64,000 bases of DNA from Actinopolymorpha alba DSM 45243 (GTDB taxonomy: Bacteria; Actinomycetota; Actinomycetes; Propionibacteriales; Actinopolymorphaceae), in the NCBI RefSeq assembly GCF_000373925.1, contig NZ_KB892746.1, forward strand, positions 186,001-250,000, read 5' to 3'. Position 1 is the stretch's first letter, and each line of letters starts with the position of its first letter. Under the pieces are notes generated by a model. The model worked only from the letters and a program-made list of their open reading frames with translations. It was not told where the DNA came from and ran no database searches. A program made the position numbers and the translations under genes. This document shows positions 34,401 to 41,281 of the stretch, one piece after another.

Positions 34401-35476
34401 ACCCCCAGATCACGGCGAAGGCGGTCGAGGTCGACGCGTCGGCGCCGCCGACCGAGGTCGCCCGGATGCTGGTCGACGAGCTGCTCGCCGGCGACCAGGC
34501 GCCGGTGGTGGCCCGCGCGGGCGGCGCGAGGTACGGCTTCGAGCCGGTCGGGGCGGCGCTCGGCGGACTGGCCAGCACCGGAGCCGGCCCGGCCGGTGAC
34601 GGTACGGCGGAGGCCCAGGCGCTCGGCCTGGACCGCGACGCGGTGGTCGTGTTGTTCGGTGGCGCCCGGGGGATCACCGCACAGGTCGCGGCGGCGTTCG
34701 CGACGGCCAGCCGCTGCCGGCTCGAGCTCGTCGGTCGTACGCCACTACCGGCCGACGCCGAAGAACCCGAGCTGGCCGCCGCGACTGACCGGACCGCACT
34801 GCGGGCCGCGCTGATCGCCCGCGGCCTGCGGACACCGGCGGAGATCGAGCGCACCGCCGACCAGATCCTTGCCGGCCGGGAGGTCGCGGCCACCCTCGCC
34901 GAGCTCAGCACGCTAGGGAGCCGGGCGCGCTACCACGCGGTCGACGTCCGCGACAGTGAGGCCGTCCACCAGCTCATCAAGGAGATCCAGACCGAGCACG
35001 GCCGGCTGGACGGTGTCGTCTACGCGGCGGGTGTGATCGAGGATCGCCTGCTGGTGGAGAAGGACGCGGAGTCGTTCCGGCGGGTCTTCGGCACCAAGGT
35101 CGACGGCGCGCGCTCGGTGCTGGCCGCATTGGAGGAGCTGCCGAACCTGCCCGGGTTCGCGGTGCTGTTCGGCAGCATCGCCGGCGTTCTCGGCAACCGC
35201 GGGCAGTCAGACTACGCCGCGGCCAACGACGCGCTGGAGGTGCTGGGCGAGCAGTGGTCCGCACGGACCGGCGCGCGCTGCCTCACCGTGCACTGGGGAC
35301 CCTGGGCGCCGGCGGCCAGGCACAGCGGCATGGTCACGCCCGAGCTGCGGCAGGAGTACGCCCGGCGGGGGATCGAGCTGATCGACCCTGAGGAGGGCAC
35401 GCTGAGCCTGCTCCGCGAGCTGGCCTGGGGTGAGCCGTCCACCTCCGCCGTGGTCTACACCGCGTCGGGGTGGTGA
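28490..35476 (+). CDS. Multidomain lipid/polyketide synthase: NMO-NMO-KS-AT-ACP-KR
   Basis: This 2328-residue synthase resembles PfaA-like secondary-lipid synthases. Two nitronate-monooxygenase/PfaD-like flavin barrels lead. The first (about 1-260) is degenerate (Glu-Ser-Gly-Gly-Arg-Val-Gly). The second (about 298-640) keeps Glu-Cys-Gly-Gly-His-Val-Gly near 427, a likely enoyl reductase. Then comes a KS (about 665-1095) with Cys849, His984 and His1024. An AT (about 1215-1520) has Phe-Pro-Gly-Gln-Gly-Ser-Gln, Ser1314 and His1421. A single ACP has Ser1780 in Leu-Ser-Ile-Asp-Ser-Ile-Lys, the Pfa-type motif. A KR (about 2050-2328) has Gly-Gly-Ala-Arg-Gly-Ile-Thr, Ser2229 and Tyr2242. All domains look functional except the first barrel. 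The start is ATG 28490 behind GGAAGGAG. The next gene begins 3 nt after the stop. Confidence 0.9.
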   Translation: MTGPTARRDLVLGVSPCGEPQARLAAAVSRAGGLGVLDLAGGDRRARRALELTARWAPGAFGVRVRPGCALVPDDLEQALVGTSARVDTVLLGAIVEESSPWDPAALAGHYRVLAEVTSRDEALAAAAAGAHGLVVRGNESGGRVGELSSFVLLQQVLALEHLSLPVWVAGGIGLRTAAASVVGGAAGVVLDSQLALLAESELPADVAAAIHTMDGSETVLVDGHRLLPRRAGARTPRLDPLPVGQDGFLAARFAERFGDVGTTVRAVRDAILDAARDAGTPQTALRPGSSFATAHGIGLPVVQGPMTRVSDQPGFAGAVAGAGGLPFLALALSDEASTRALLTETRAELGERPWGVGILGFAPEETRTAQLRVIEEVRPTCAIIAGGRPAQAKALEDAGITTYLHVPSPGLLEQFVRSGARKFVFEGSECGGHVGPRASFPLWEAQLGVLDDFLAGEPDAAQELQLLFAGGIHDARSAAMVATMAAPLAARGVRVGVLMGTAYLFTAEAVRYGAIQPAFQQQVLQAERTDLLETAPGHATRGVASAFTASFQQRKAELTAEGLPDREVWERLEQLNVGRLRIASKGLRRDGATLVPVDPDGQVTDGLFMAGQVAALRSEVTGVKDLHRAATTGAAEFHAARTERLRRELRIEEPAAGIEPPPPVDVAIVGMACVFPRSPDLADFWATVLSGADAVTEVPADRWDVDTYYGESGDRTPSKWGGFLPPVPFDPLAYGIPPAALASIEPTQLLALEVARRALADAGYAGPGHQHDRTSVVFGAEAGSDLSNAGVLRTLLPAYLGELPPALDEQLPRLTEDSFPGVLANVIAGRIANRLDLGGANYTVDAACASSLAAVDVACKELTNGTSDLVLCGGADLHNGINDYLMFSAVHALSPTGRSRTFDSTADGIALGEGVACVVLKRLADAERDGDRIYAVIKGVGSASDGKALGLTAPRPDGQRRALERAYANARIAPSEVGLVEAHGTGTVVGDRTELQTLTAVFTEAGAAPGRCALGSVKSQIGHTKCAAGLAGLIKAAMAVYAGVKPPTIHLDNPNPAWDSDTSPFAFHTESRPWPAPPAERIAGVSAFGFGGTNFHVVLRAYDGGTEPRHGQATWPAELFCFRGADRRAAHSGVQALLDLLAANDASGRPWRLRDLAHTTSRRFDARDERVQVAVVVDDLDHLAELLRRALAGEHDPVAGLFQPQPPSPEHGAIEAAGEVAFLFPGQGSQRPGMLADLFVAFPELQHYLRLHRREWADLLYPPAAFDPERARAQEDRVRDTRVAQPVLGITGLAVEHLLDRLGVRPDLAAGHSYGELVALCSAGAFDPRTLLTLSEERAGAILAAAGDDPGAMAAVSATLDEVVGVLQTAGLSGDVVPANQNAPRQVVVSGPTERVEDAVRALRDAGLAAKRIPVACAFHSPVVAGATTTFGAVLADLPLRAPEIPVWSNRTAAPYGASVADVRAELAAQVGAPVRFVDQIEAMYASGARVFVEAGPGRVLSRLVDAILGDRPHVTVAFDAVSIQPVTGTARPGPPPPRTTTRPGTGLRSFLAGVAQLAVAGVPLRTGWLFEGRDARDVSGRTPPAQPGWTVDGQLVRTRDGAYIPGGLTPARRVPEAMLTRLDPMGAASTGAGVPGAGVSGAGVSGDRDALLAEYLRTSREMVAAQRDVLLAYLGTPPAGQLVWQPGPGTAATLPANGGVVAEAAPVVPMPTASAPAVPTPAADAEPSGHETSRTPASPAAAADLAAMVLQIISERTGYPTDMIELDLDLEADLSIDSIKRTEIAGEIVLRLGAGNQLAGQLDDSELEDLAKARTARTIADWLTSRFETPESTGGTPEGTEELQPASGVPPKRLVPQRVALQAASLPPEQTLAGAAFTVVGGETAAAGEVTALLQSYGAIVRGGDTEPVDGVIHLGGLVPTDEWLLPELFGDLQTTLRQPPRWLLAASASGLERPAGLRGLFRTIAREYPQITAKAVEVDASAPPTEVARMLVDELLAGDQAPVVARAGGARYGFEPVGAALGGLASTGAGPAGDGTAEAQALGLDRDAVVVLFGGARGITAQVAAAFATASRCRLELVGRTPLPADAEEPELAAATDRTALRAALIARGLRTPAEIERTADQILAGREVAATLAELSTLGSRARYHAVDVRDSEAVHQLIKEIQTEHGRLDGVVYAAGVIEDRLLVEKDAESFRRVFGTKVDGARSVLAALEELPNLPGFAVLFGSIAGVLGNRGQSDYAAANDALEVLGEQWSARTGARCLTVHWGPWAPAARHSGMVTPELRQEYARRGIELIDPEEGTLSLLRELAWGEPSTSAVVYTASGW
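33386..33430 (+). repeat. 15-nt tandem repeat x3 in synthase linker
   Basis: Three copies of GGTGCCGGTGTTTCT (the first varies) encode Gly-Ala-Gly-Val-Pro/Ser in the AT-ACP linker. In-frame copy changes would alter linker length without breaking domains. Confidence 0.85.
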
Positions 35477-35479
35477 GCC

Positions 35480-38400
35480 GTGCGGGAGCAGGTCGCGATC
35501 GTCGGCATGGCGGTGATGCTGCCGGGCGCGGCGGATCTGGACGCGTACTGGCGCAACCTCGTCGACGGTGTGGACGCCATCAGCGAGGTTCCGGCGCACC
35601 GCTGGGACGCCGGCTTCTACGACCCCGAGGCGGGGGAAGGCCGCGCTGACCGGGTGTACTGCCGGCGCGGCGGGTTCATCGACGAGTTCGCCGAGGTGGA
35701 CGCGGCCCGGTTCGGCATCATGCCCACGTCGGTGGCGGGCACCGAGCCGGACCAGCTGATCGCGCTGCGGGTCGCGGCGGCCGCGCTCGCTGACGCGGGC
35801 GGACCCGACCGGCTGCCCGCGCCCGACCGGATCGGCGTGGTCGTCGGCCGGGGCGGCTACCTGACGCCCGGGTTGGTACGCCTCGACCAGCGGGTCCGCA
35901 CCGCCAACCAGCTCGTACGGACACTGCGGGACCTCCTTCCCGACGTGGGCTCGGATCAGCTGGAGCGGGTACGCGAGGCGTTCACCGAGCAGCTCGGACC
36001 GCACCAGCCGGAGTCGGCGATCGGGCTCGTACCCAACCTCGCCGCGTCCCGGATCGCCAACCGGCTGGACCTGCGGGGTCCGGCGTACACCGTCGACGCC
36101 GCCTGCGCGTCCTCGCTGATCGCGGTCGACCACGCGGTCGCGGAGTTGGCCAGTGGCCGCTGCGACGTGGTGCTGGCGGGCGGCGTCCACCACTGCCACG
36201 ACATCACCTTGTGGAGCGTCTTCGCGCAGTTGCGGGCGTTGTCGCGCCGGGAACAGATCCGGCCGTTCGACCGGGCCGCGGACGGCATCCTCATCGGCGA
36301 GGGCACCGGCGTCGTGGTGCTCAAACGGCTCGCGGAGGCGGCCCGCGACGGCGACCGGATCTACGCGGTCATCCGGGGGACCGGGGTGGCGAGTGACGGC
36401 CGCAGCGCGAGCCTGTTCAATCCCGAACCCGCCGGGCAGGCGCGGGCAGTCAGGGCGGCGTGGGCGGCGGCCGGCCTGGATCCGGCTCAGCCCGGCTCGC
36501 TCGGGTTGCTGGAGGCCCACGGCACCGGCACTCCGGCCGGCGACACCGCCGAACTCGCCACGCTGGCCGACGTCTTCGGGCCGGCGAGCGCCGGGGAACG
36601 CGCGGTGATCGGTTCGGTCAAGTCGATGATCGGGCACACGATGCCGGCCGCGGGTGTGGCCGGACTGGTGAAGGCGGCGCTCGCCGTCCACCGAGGCGTC
36701 CTGCTGCCGACCCTGCACTGCGACGATCCCCATCCCGAGCTCAAGCGCACGCGGTTCCGCCCGATCAGCGCCGCGGAGCCCTGGACGACCGAGCATGGGC
36801 CGCGCCGCGCCGGCGTCAACGCGTTCGGCTTCGGCGGCATCAACGCCCACGTCGTGCTGGAGCAGGCGCCGGACGGCGACGGCACGTCCCGGTCGCGCGG
36901 CCGCCCGGTCGAGGTGGCCGAGGTGGTCGAGGTGGCCGAGCCGGAGCAGGTCCTGAGGTTCGCGGCGCCTGATCCGGCTTCGCTGGCCGAGGTTCTTTCG
37001 AAGGATGACGCCGAGGTGCGGGCGGCTGGGCTTCGCCATCCACACCACGCCACGCCCGGTTGCCGGCTCGGCATTGTCGATCCGACACCGAAGCGGCTCG
37101 CGCTGGCTCGGCGGGTGGTCGCCAAGGGGCAGGCGTGGCGGGGACGCAACGACGTGTGGTTCAGCCCGGCGCCGCTGCTCGGCGGCGATGGAGGCGCCCG
37201 GATCGCCTTCGTCTACCCGGGCCTCGAGGCCGACTTCTCCCCGCGGGTGGAGGACGTCGCCGCGATCTTCGGTACGCCGGGACGATCCGGTGACTCCAGC
37301 GACGTCGTGACCCGAGACGGCCGCTATGCCGCGACCAGCGTCGGCCGGCACGGCGTCGGCGTCGTCGAGGTGGGACGGCTGCTGGACCGCGCCCTTCGCG
37401 GCATCGGCATCCGGCCCGACCTGGTGGCCGGACACAGCGTCGGCGAGTGGACGGCGATGATCTGCTCGGGGCTGCAGTCGGGCGCGGCGGTCGATGAGTT
37501 TCTGGCGTCCTTCGACCCGGACTCGCTGCGGGTACCCGGACTGGTCTTCGCCGCCATCGGCGCTGGTGTCGACCGGGTCAGCGCCGCGCTGGCCGACCGG
37601 CCCGGCGTCGTACTCTCCCACGACAACGCGCCCAACCAGTCGATCGTCTGTGGCCCCGAGGCGGAGGTCGAGTCGCTGGTCCGCTGGTTCCGCCGCCAGA
37701 ACGTGCTGTGCCAGGTCCTGCCGTTCCGTAGCGGCTTCCACACGCCGATGCTCGCGCCCTACCTCGGCCCGATCGAGGCGGCGGTCGACGGCTTCGAACT
37801 CCATCGCCCGGAGGTCCCGGTGTGGTCGGCGACCACCACCGCGCCGTACCCCGAGGATCCGGCTGAGGTACGCGCGTTGTTCCTGCGGCATCTGCTGGAG
37901 CCCGTGCGTTTCCGGCCGATGATCGAGGGGATGTACGCCGCCGGCGCCCGGGTCTTCGTCCAGGTGGGCACCGGGCATCTGGCGTCGGTGATCAGTGACG
38001 TTCTGGCCGGACGTGACCATCTCGCCGTCCCGGTCAACGTCCCGCAGCGCACTGGTGTGGCCCAACTCCACCGGGTGGCCACCGCGCTGTGGGTGGAAGG
38101 CGGCGCCCCCGACCTTCGGCCGCTGCGGCCGGCGCCGGATCGGGGGGTCATGTCCTCGGAGAGCCGGACGAGGGCGGTACGCCTGGACCTCGGCGGTGCG
38201 CTGGTCTCGCTGGGCGACGGGGCGTCCGACCTGCTGGCTGGGGATGCGCCTGCAGAGAACGCGCCGGGCGGGAATCTACCTGCCGGTCGTACGCCGATGG
38301 CCCCGGATCGGCTTGCCCCGCTGGACCACCTCGCGGGCCGCCATCCGATCGCCGCCGAACTCGCGAACCTCCTGCGTGAGACGGCCTACAGCGCCGTCGC

Positions 38401-40129
38401 CGTTCTCGGAGCGGGTAGCGCGCGGTCCGCGCCCGTTCCCGCGGCTCCCCGCCGTCCCATGGAGACCGTTCTGACGGTCTCGACCGCGACCATGCCGTAC
38501 CTTCTCGACCATTGCTTCTTCCGCCAGCGTGCGGGGTGGCCCGACCTCACCGACAGGTTCCCGGTGGTACCGGCGACGACGGTGCTCCACCACCTGATGG
38601 CGGCCGCGGAGGAGTACCTCCCGGGTATGCGGGCGGTCGCGATCCACGACGCGCGGTTCCACCGCTGGGTGGTGGCCGAGCCGTCCGTCGACGTCCCGGT
38701 CACGGTCACGCCGGTCCCCACGTCAGGGCCCGAGGCGGCCGGCCCTACGGGTCCCGGACCTTCCGGCGTACGCCGGGTGCGGGCGGCGTTCGGCTCGTAC
38801 GCCCACGCCGTGATCGACCTCGCGCCGAGCCATCCACATGACCTGCCGGCTCCCTGGGCTCCGGATCCCGCGACCGAACGCGCCCCCGAGATCAGTGCCG
38901 CCCAGCTTTACACCGAGCGGTGGATGTTCCACGACCGGAAGTTCCAGGGCGTGGCCGAGATCCAGGTGATCGCCGACACCCACGTGCGCGGCGTCCTCAC
39001 CACGCCGTCAGCACCCGGCGCGCTGCTCGACAACGTGGGCCAGCTGCTCGGCTACTGGATCATGGCGACCCACTCGACCCGCAAGGTCGTGTTCCCGGTA
39101 CGGATGGGACGCATAAGGTTCTTCGGCCCCCACCCACCCGCCGCCACGCGACTCGACTGCGTCATCCGGATCCGGTCGGTCACCGAGACCGAGCTCGTCG
39201 CCGACGCCCAGCTGATCCTCGGCGGCCGGGTGTGGGCGGCGTTCGACGGCTGGGTCGACCGGAGGTTCGACAGCCATCCCGAGACGCTCGGCGTGGAGCG
39301 GTTCCCCGAGCGCACGACGCTGGCCCGTCGCCAGCCGGGGGACTGGTGCGTGGTCTTCGAACGCTGGCCCGACCTGGCCTCCCGCGATCTGTTCACCCGC
39401 AAGCTGCTCAGTGCCGGCGAGCGCGCCGAGCTGGAACGCTGCCCGCCCCGAGGGCGGCGGCAGTGGCTGCTCGGGCGGTTCGCGGTCAAGGACGCCGTCC
39501 GCACCCTGCTGTGGGACGAGGGCGCCGGGCCGATCTTCCCCGCCGAGGTGCGGGTTTCCAACGACGAGACCGGTCGGCCACACGTCGCCGGCCTGCACGG
39601 CCGGGACCTTGGCGACCTCGACGTCTCGCTCGCCCACTGCGCCGAGGTGGGGGTGGCGCTCGTCCGCCGCTGCGAGGACGCGTCCAGCCCTGGTGTCGGC
39701 ATTGACGTCGAGCAGATCGTCGACCGGACGGCGGCGACCCATGCCGTCGCCCTCGGGCCCGCCGAGTCGGCGCTGCTGGCCCAGGTGTGCGCGGACTCGA
39801 CCGAGCCGGAACGCGTGTGGTTCACCAGGTTCTGGGCCGCGAAGGAGGCGGTGTCCAAGGCGGAGGGCACCGGGTTGCGTGGTCGCCCGCGGCGGTTCGC
39901 GGTGGTGTCGGCCACGGAGGACGCGCTTGCGGTCGCGGTGGAACCAGTGGAACCAGTGGAGCCGATGGAGCCGATGGAGCCGGCGAGCGGCCCGGAGCGG
40001 CCCGGGCAACGCCGGATCTACCCGGTCAGGTGTGCCCGGATCGCCAATCCCGATGACCTACCCGAACGGCAGTACGTCGTCGCCTGGACCGAAGGCCCGA
40101 CGACCGAGAAGCACAGCAGGCAGGAGTAA
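35480..40129 (+). CDS. Multidomain lipid/polyketide synthase: KS-AT-DH-PPTase
   Basis: This 1549-residue partner of the upstream synthase begins with a KS (about 1-455) with a complete Cys209-His347-His386 triad, so it is not a chain-length-factor-type KS. An AT (about 560-880) has Gly-His-Ser653-Val-Gly-Glu and His754, but the usual Gly-Gln-Gly start motif is replaced by Pro-Gly-Leu-Glu-Ala. A double-hotdog DH follows at about 990-1270, with His1011 in Leu-Leu-Asp-His-Cys and a later Leu-Leu-Asp-Asn-Val-Gly-Gln. The C-terminus (about 1300-1549) is a 4'-phosphopantetheinyl transferase with Gly-Ile-Asp1409-Val-Glu and Trp-Ala-Ala-Lys1455-Glu-Ala. This fused transferase can activate the ACPs of this pathway. 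The start is GTG 35480. Short Glu-Val/Glu-Pro repeats lie at linkers (about 36907-36945 and 39946-39980). Confidence 0.9.
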   Translation: MREQVAIVGMAVMLPGAADLDAYWRNLVDGVDAISEVPAHRWDAGFYDPEAGEGRADRVYCRRGGFIDEFAEVDAARFGIMPTSVAGTEPDQLIALRVAAAALADAGGPDRLPAPDRIGVVVGRGGYLTPGLVRLDQRVRTANQLVRTLRDLLPDVGSDQLERVREAFTEQLGPHQPESAIGLVPNLAASRIANRLDLRGPAYTVDAACASSLIAVDHAVAELASGRCDVVLAGGVHHCHDITLWSVFAQLRALSRREQIRPFDRAADGILIGEGTGVVVLKRLAEAARDGDRIYAVIRGTGVASDGRSASLFNPEPAGQARAVRAAWAAAGLDPAQPGSLGLLEAHGTGTPAGDTAELATLADVFGPASAGERAVIGSVKSMIGHTMPAAGVAGLVKAALAVHRGVLLPTLHCDDPHPELKRTRFRPISAAEPWTTEHGPRRAGVNAFGFGGINAHVVLEQAPDGDGTSRSRGRPVEVAEVVEVAEPEQVLRFAAPDPASLAEVLSKDDAEVRAAGLRHPHHATPGCRLGIVDPTPKRLALARRVVAKGQAWRGRNDVWFSPAPLLGGDGGARIAFVYPGLEADFSPRVEDVAAIFGTPGRSGDSSDVVTRDGRYAATSVGRHGVGVVEVGRLLDRALRGIGIRPDLVAGHSVGEWTAMICSGLQSGAAVDEFLASFDPDSLRVPGLVFAAIGAGVDRVSAALADRPGVVLSHDNAPNQSIVCGPEAEVESLVRWFRRQNVLCQVLPFRSGFHTPMLAPYLGPIEAAVDGFELHRPEVPVWSATTTAPYPEDPAEVRALFLRHLLEPVRFRPMIEGMYAAGARVFVQVGTGHLASVISDVLAGRDHLAVPVNVPQRTGVAQLHRVATALWVEGGAPDLRPLRPAPDRGVMSSESRTRAVRLDLGGALVSLGDGASDLLAGDAPAENAPGGNLPAGRTPMAPDRLAPLDHLAGRHPIAAELANLLRETAYSAVAVLGAGSARSAPVPAAPRRPMETVLTVSTATMPYLLDHCFFRQRAGWPDLTDRFPVVPATTVLHHLMAAAEEYLPGMRAVAIHDARFHRWVVAEPSVDVPVTVTPVPTSGPEAAGPTGPGPSGVRRVRAAFGSYAHAVIDLAPSHPHDLPAPWAPDPATERAPEISAAQLYTERWMFHDRKFQGVAEIQVIADTHVRGVLTTPSAPGALLDNVGQLLGYWIMATHSTRKVVFPVRMGRIRFFGPHPPAATRLDCVIRIRSVTETELVADAQLILGGRVWAAFDGWVDRRFDSHPETLGVERFPERTTLARRQPGDWCVVFERWPDLASRDLFTRKLLSAGERAELERCPPRGRRQWLLGRFAVKDAVRTLLWDEGAGPIFPAEVRVSNDETGRPHVAGLHGRDLGDLDVSLAHCAEVGVALVRRCEDASSPGVGIDVEQIVDRTAATHAVALGPAESALLAQVCADSTEPERVWFTRFWAAKEAVSKAEGTGLRGRPRRFAVVSATEDALAVAVEPVEPVEPMEPMEPASGPERPGQRRIYPVRCARIANPDDLPERQYVVAWTEGPTTEKHSRQE

Positions 40130-40135
40130 GGACGC

Positions 40136-40459
40136 GTGAACGTCAGCATCGAGGAAGCGACGCCCAAGGTGGTCTTCGAGGAGATCACCCGCATGCTCCG
40201 CAAGGTTCTCGCGGAGTACGACGTGGACGACCTGGAGATCACCCGCACGAGTACGTTCCAGGGTGACCTGGAGATGGAGAGCATCGACCTGGTGACTCTC
40301 GCGGGGGAGTTGGAGCAGCGGTACGGCCGCCGGGTGAACTTCGCGGAGTTCATCGCCGACCTCGACCTCGAGCAGATCATCGCGTTGAACGTCGGCAGCC
40401 TCGTCGACTACGTCGCCGTGTCCCTGAACTCCGGGTCCGACCAGCCAGCGGGGGGCTGA
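40136..40459 (+). CDS. Stand-alone acyl carrier protein
   Basis: This 107-residue acidic protein has an ACP four-helix pattern and the phosphopantetheine site Asp-Leu-Glu-Met-Glu-Ser-Ile-Asp-Leu-Val (Ser about 46). It differs from the in-cis ACP of the big synthase, so it may accept the finished chain or deliver a starter. The GTG start at 40136 follows AGGAGTAAGGA, only 6 nt after the upstream stop, and the hydrolase gene begins 3 nt after its own stop. This spacing places it firmly in the operon. Confidence 0.9.
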   Translation: MNVSIEEATPKVVFEEITRMLRKVLAEYDVDDLEITRTSTFQGDLEMESIDLVTLAGELEQRYGRRVNFAEFIADLDLEQIIALNVGSLVDYVAVSLNSGSDQPAGG

Positions 40460-40462
40460 GCG

Positions 40463-41281
40463 GTGAAGATCCTCGCCAACGGGATCTCCCAGCACGTACA
40501 GACGATGGCGCCACCTGGCCGGACGTTCGGCGAGGCGCCGGCGACGCTGGTCTGCCTGCACGGCATCGGCACCGACAGCCTGGCGAGTTTCTACTTCACC
40601 CTCGCGAAGCCCTTCGCCGACGCCGGGCTCGACGTCGTGATGTACGACCTGCGCGGGCATGGCCGGTCCGACCGCCCGCCAGCCGGCTACCGCCTGGACA
40701 ACTTCGTCGCCGACCTGTCCGGGCTGCTGGACGCCCTCGGAATCGAGGGCCCGGTGCACCTGATCGGGAACTCCTTCGGCGGCACCGTCGCATTCACGTT
40801 CGCGGCCAGGTATCCGGACCGGGTGGCGGGACTGGTGGTCATCGAGTCCGAGCCGCCGGGCGAGACCTGGCCGGTGAAGATGGCCGGCAACCTGCTGCGT
40901 GCCACGGCGCAACTCGGGTCCGACGAGGCGAACACCTGGATCGCCGAGCGCCACGGCGCCCACACCGCCCGGCTCGCGCGGTCGGCGGCGAAGATGCTGC
41001 ACTCCACCACGGTCGCCTGGGAGGTGCCGACCAGCCGGCTCCTCTCGCCGCGGCAGGTCGCTTCGCTCACCTGCCCGGTGCTGGCGTTGTACGGCGAACG
41101 GTCCGACCTGGCCGCCCAGGCGCCCTGGCTTGAGAGCGTGCTGCCCGGCTGTTCGACGGTGGTCATCCCCGACCAGGCGCATTCGGTGCTGGTCGAGGTG
41201 CCCGACACCGTGCTCGACGTCGTACTCCCGTGGATCGGCGACCGGACTCCAGCGCTCGCTGCCGGAGCCGGCGCGAGGTGA
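40463..41281 (+). CDS. Alpha/beta hydrolase (possible chain-release thioesterase)
   Basis: This 272-residue alpha/beta hydrolase has an oxyanion His-Gly motif (Cys-Leu-His-Gly-Ile-Gly), a nucleophile elbow Gly-Asn-Ser-Phe-Gly-Gly (Ser near 102), an acid in Leu-Tyr-Gly-Glu-Arg-Ser-Asp and a final His in Gln-Ala-His-Ser-Val. The gene lies between the ACP and the glycosyltransferase and overlaps the latter by GTGA. It may release the acyl chain from ACP or transfer it. A simple esterase role cannot be excluded. No signal peptide is present, so it is cytoplasmic with the synthases. The start is GTG at 40463. Confidence 0.85.
   Translation: MKILANGISQHVQTMAPPGRTFGEAPATLVCLHGIGTDSLASFYFTLAKPFADAGLDVVMYDLRGHGRSDRPPAGYRLDNFVADLSGLLDALGIEGPVHLIGNSFGGTVAFTFAARYPDRVAGLVVIESEPPGETWPVKMAGNLLRATAQLGSDEANTWIAERHGAHTARLARSAAKMLHSTTVAWEVPTSRLLSPRQVASLTCPVLALYGERSDLAAQAPWLESVLPGCSTVVIPDQAHSVLVEVPDTVLDVVLPWIGDRTPALAAGAGAR

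Noticed and set aside
35207-38071. 954-codon open frame on the minus strand
   Set aside because: It lies antisense to the two synthase genes, has Arg/Asp/Gly-rich composition with no motifs, and reflects GC-biased third positions of the real genes.
39946-39980. Short GTGGAACCA/ATGGAGCCG repeats, considered as a CRISPR-like or regulatory repeat
   Set aside because: They are in-frame Glu-Pro codon repeats in the PPTase domain; no spacers or spacing pattern.
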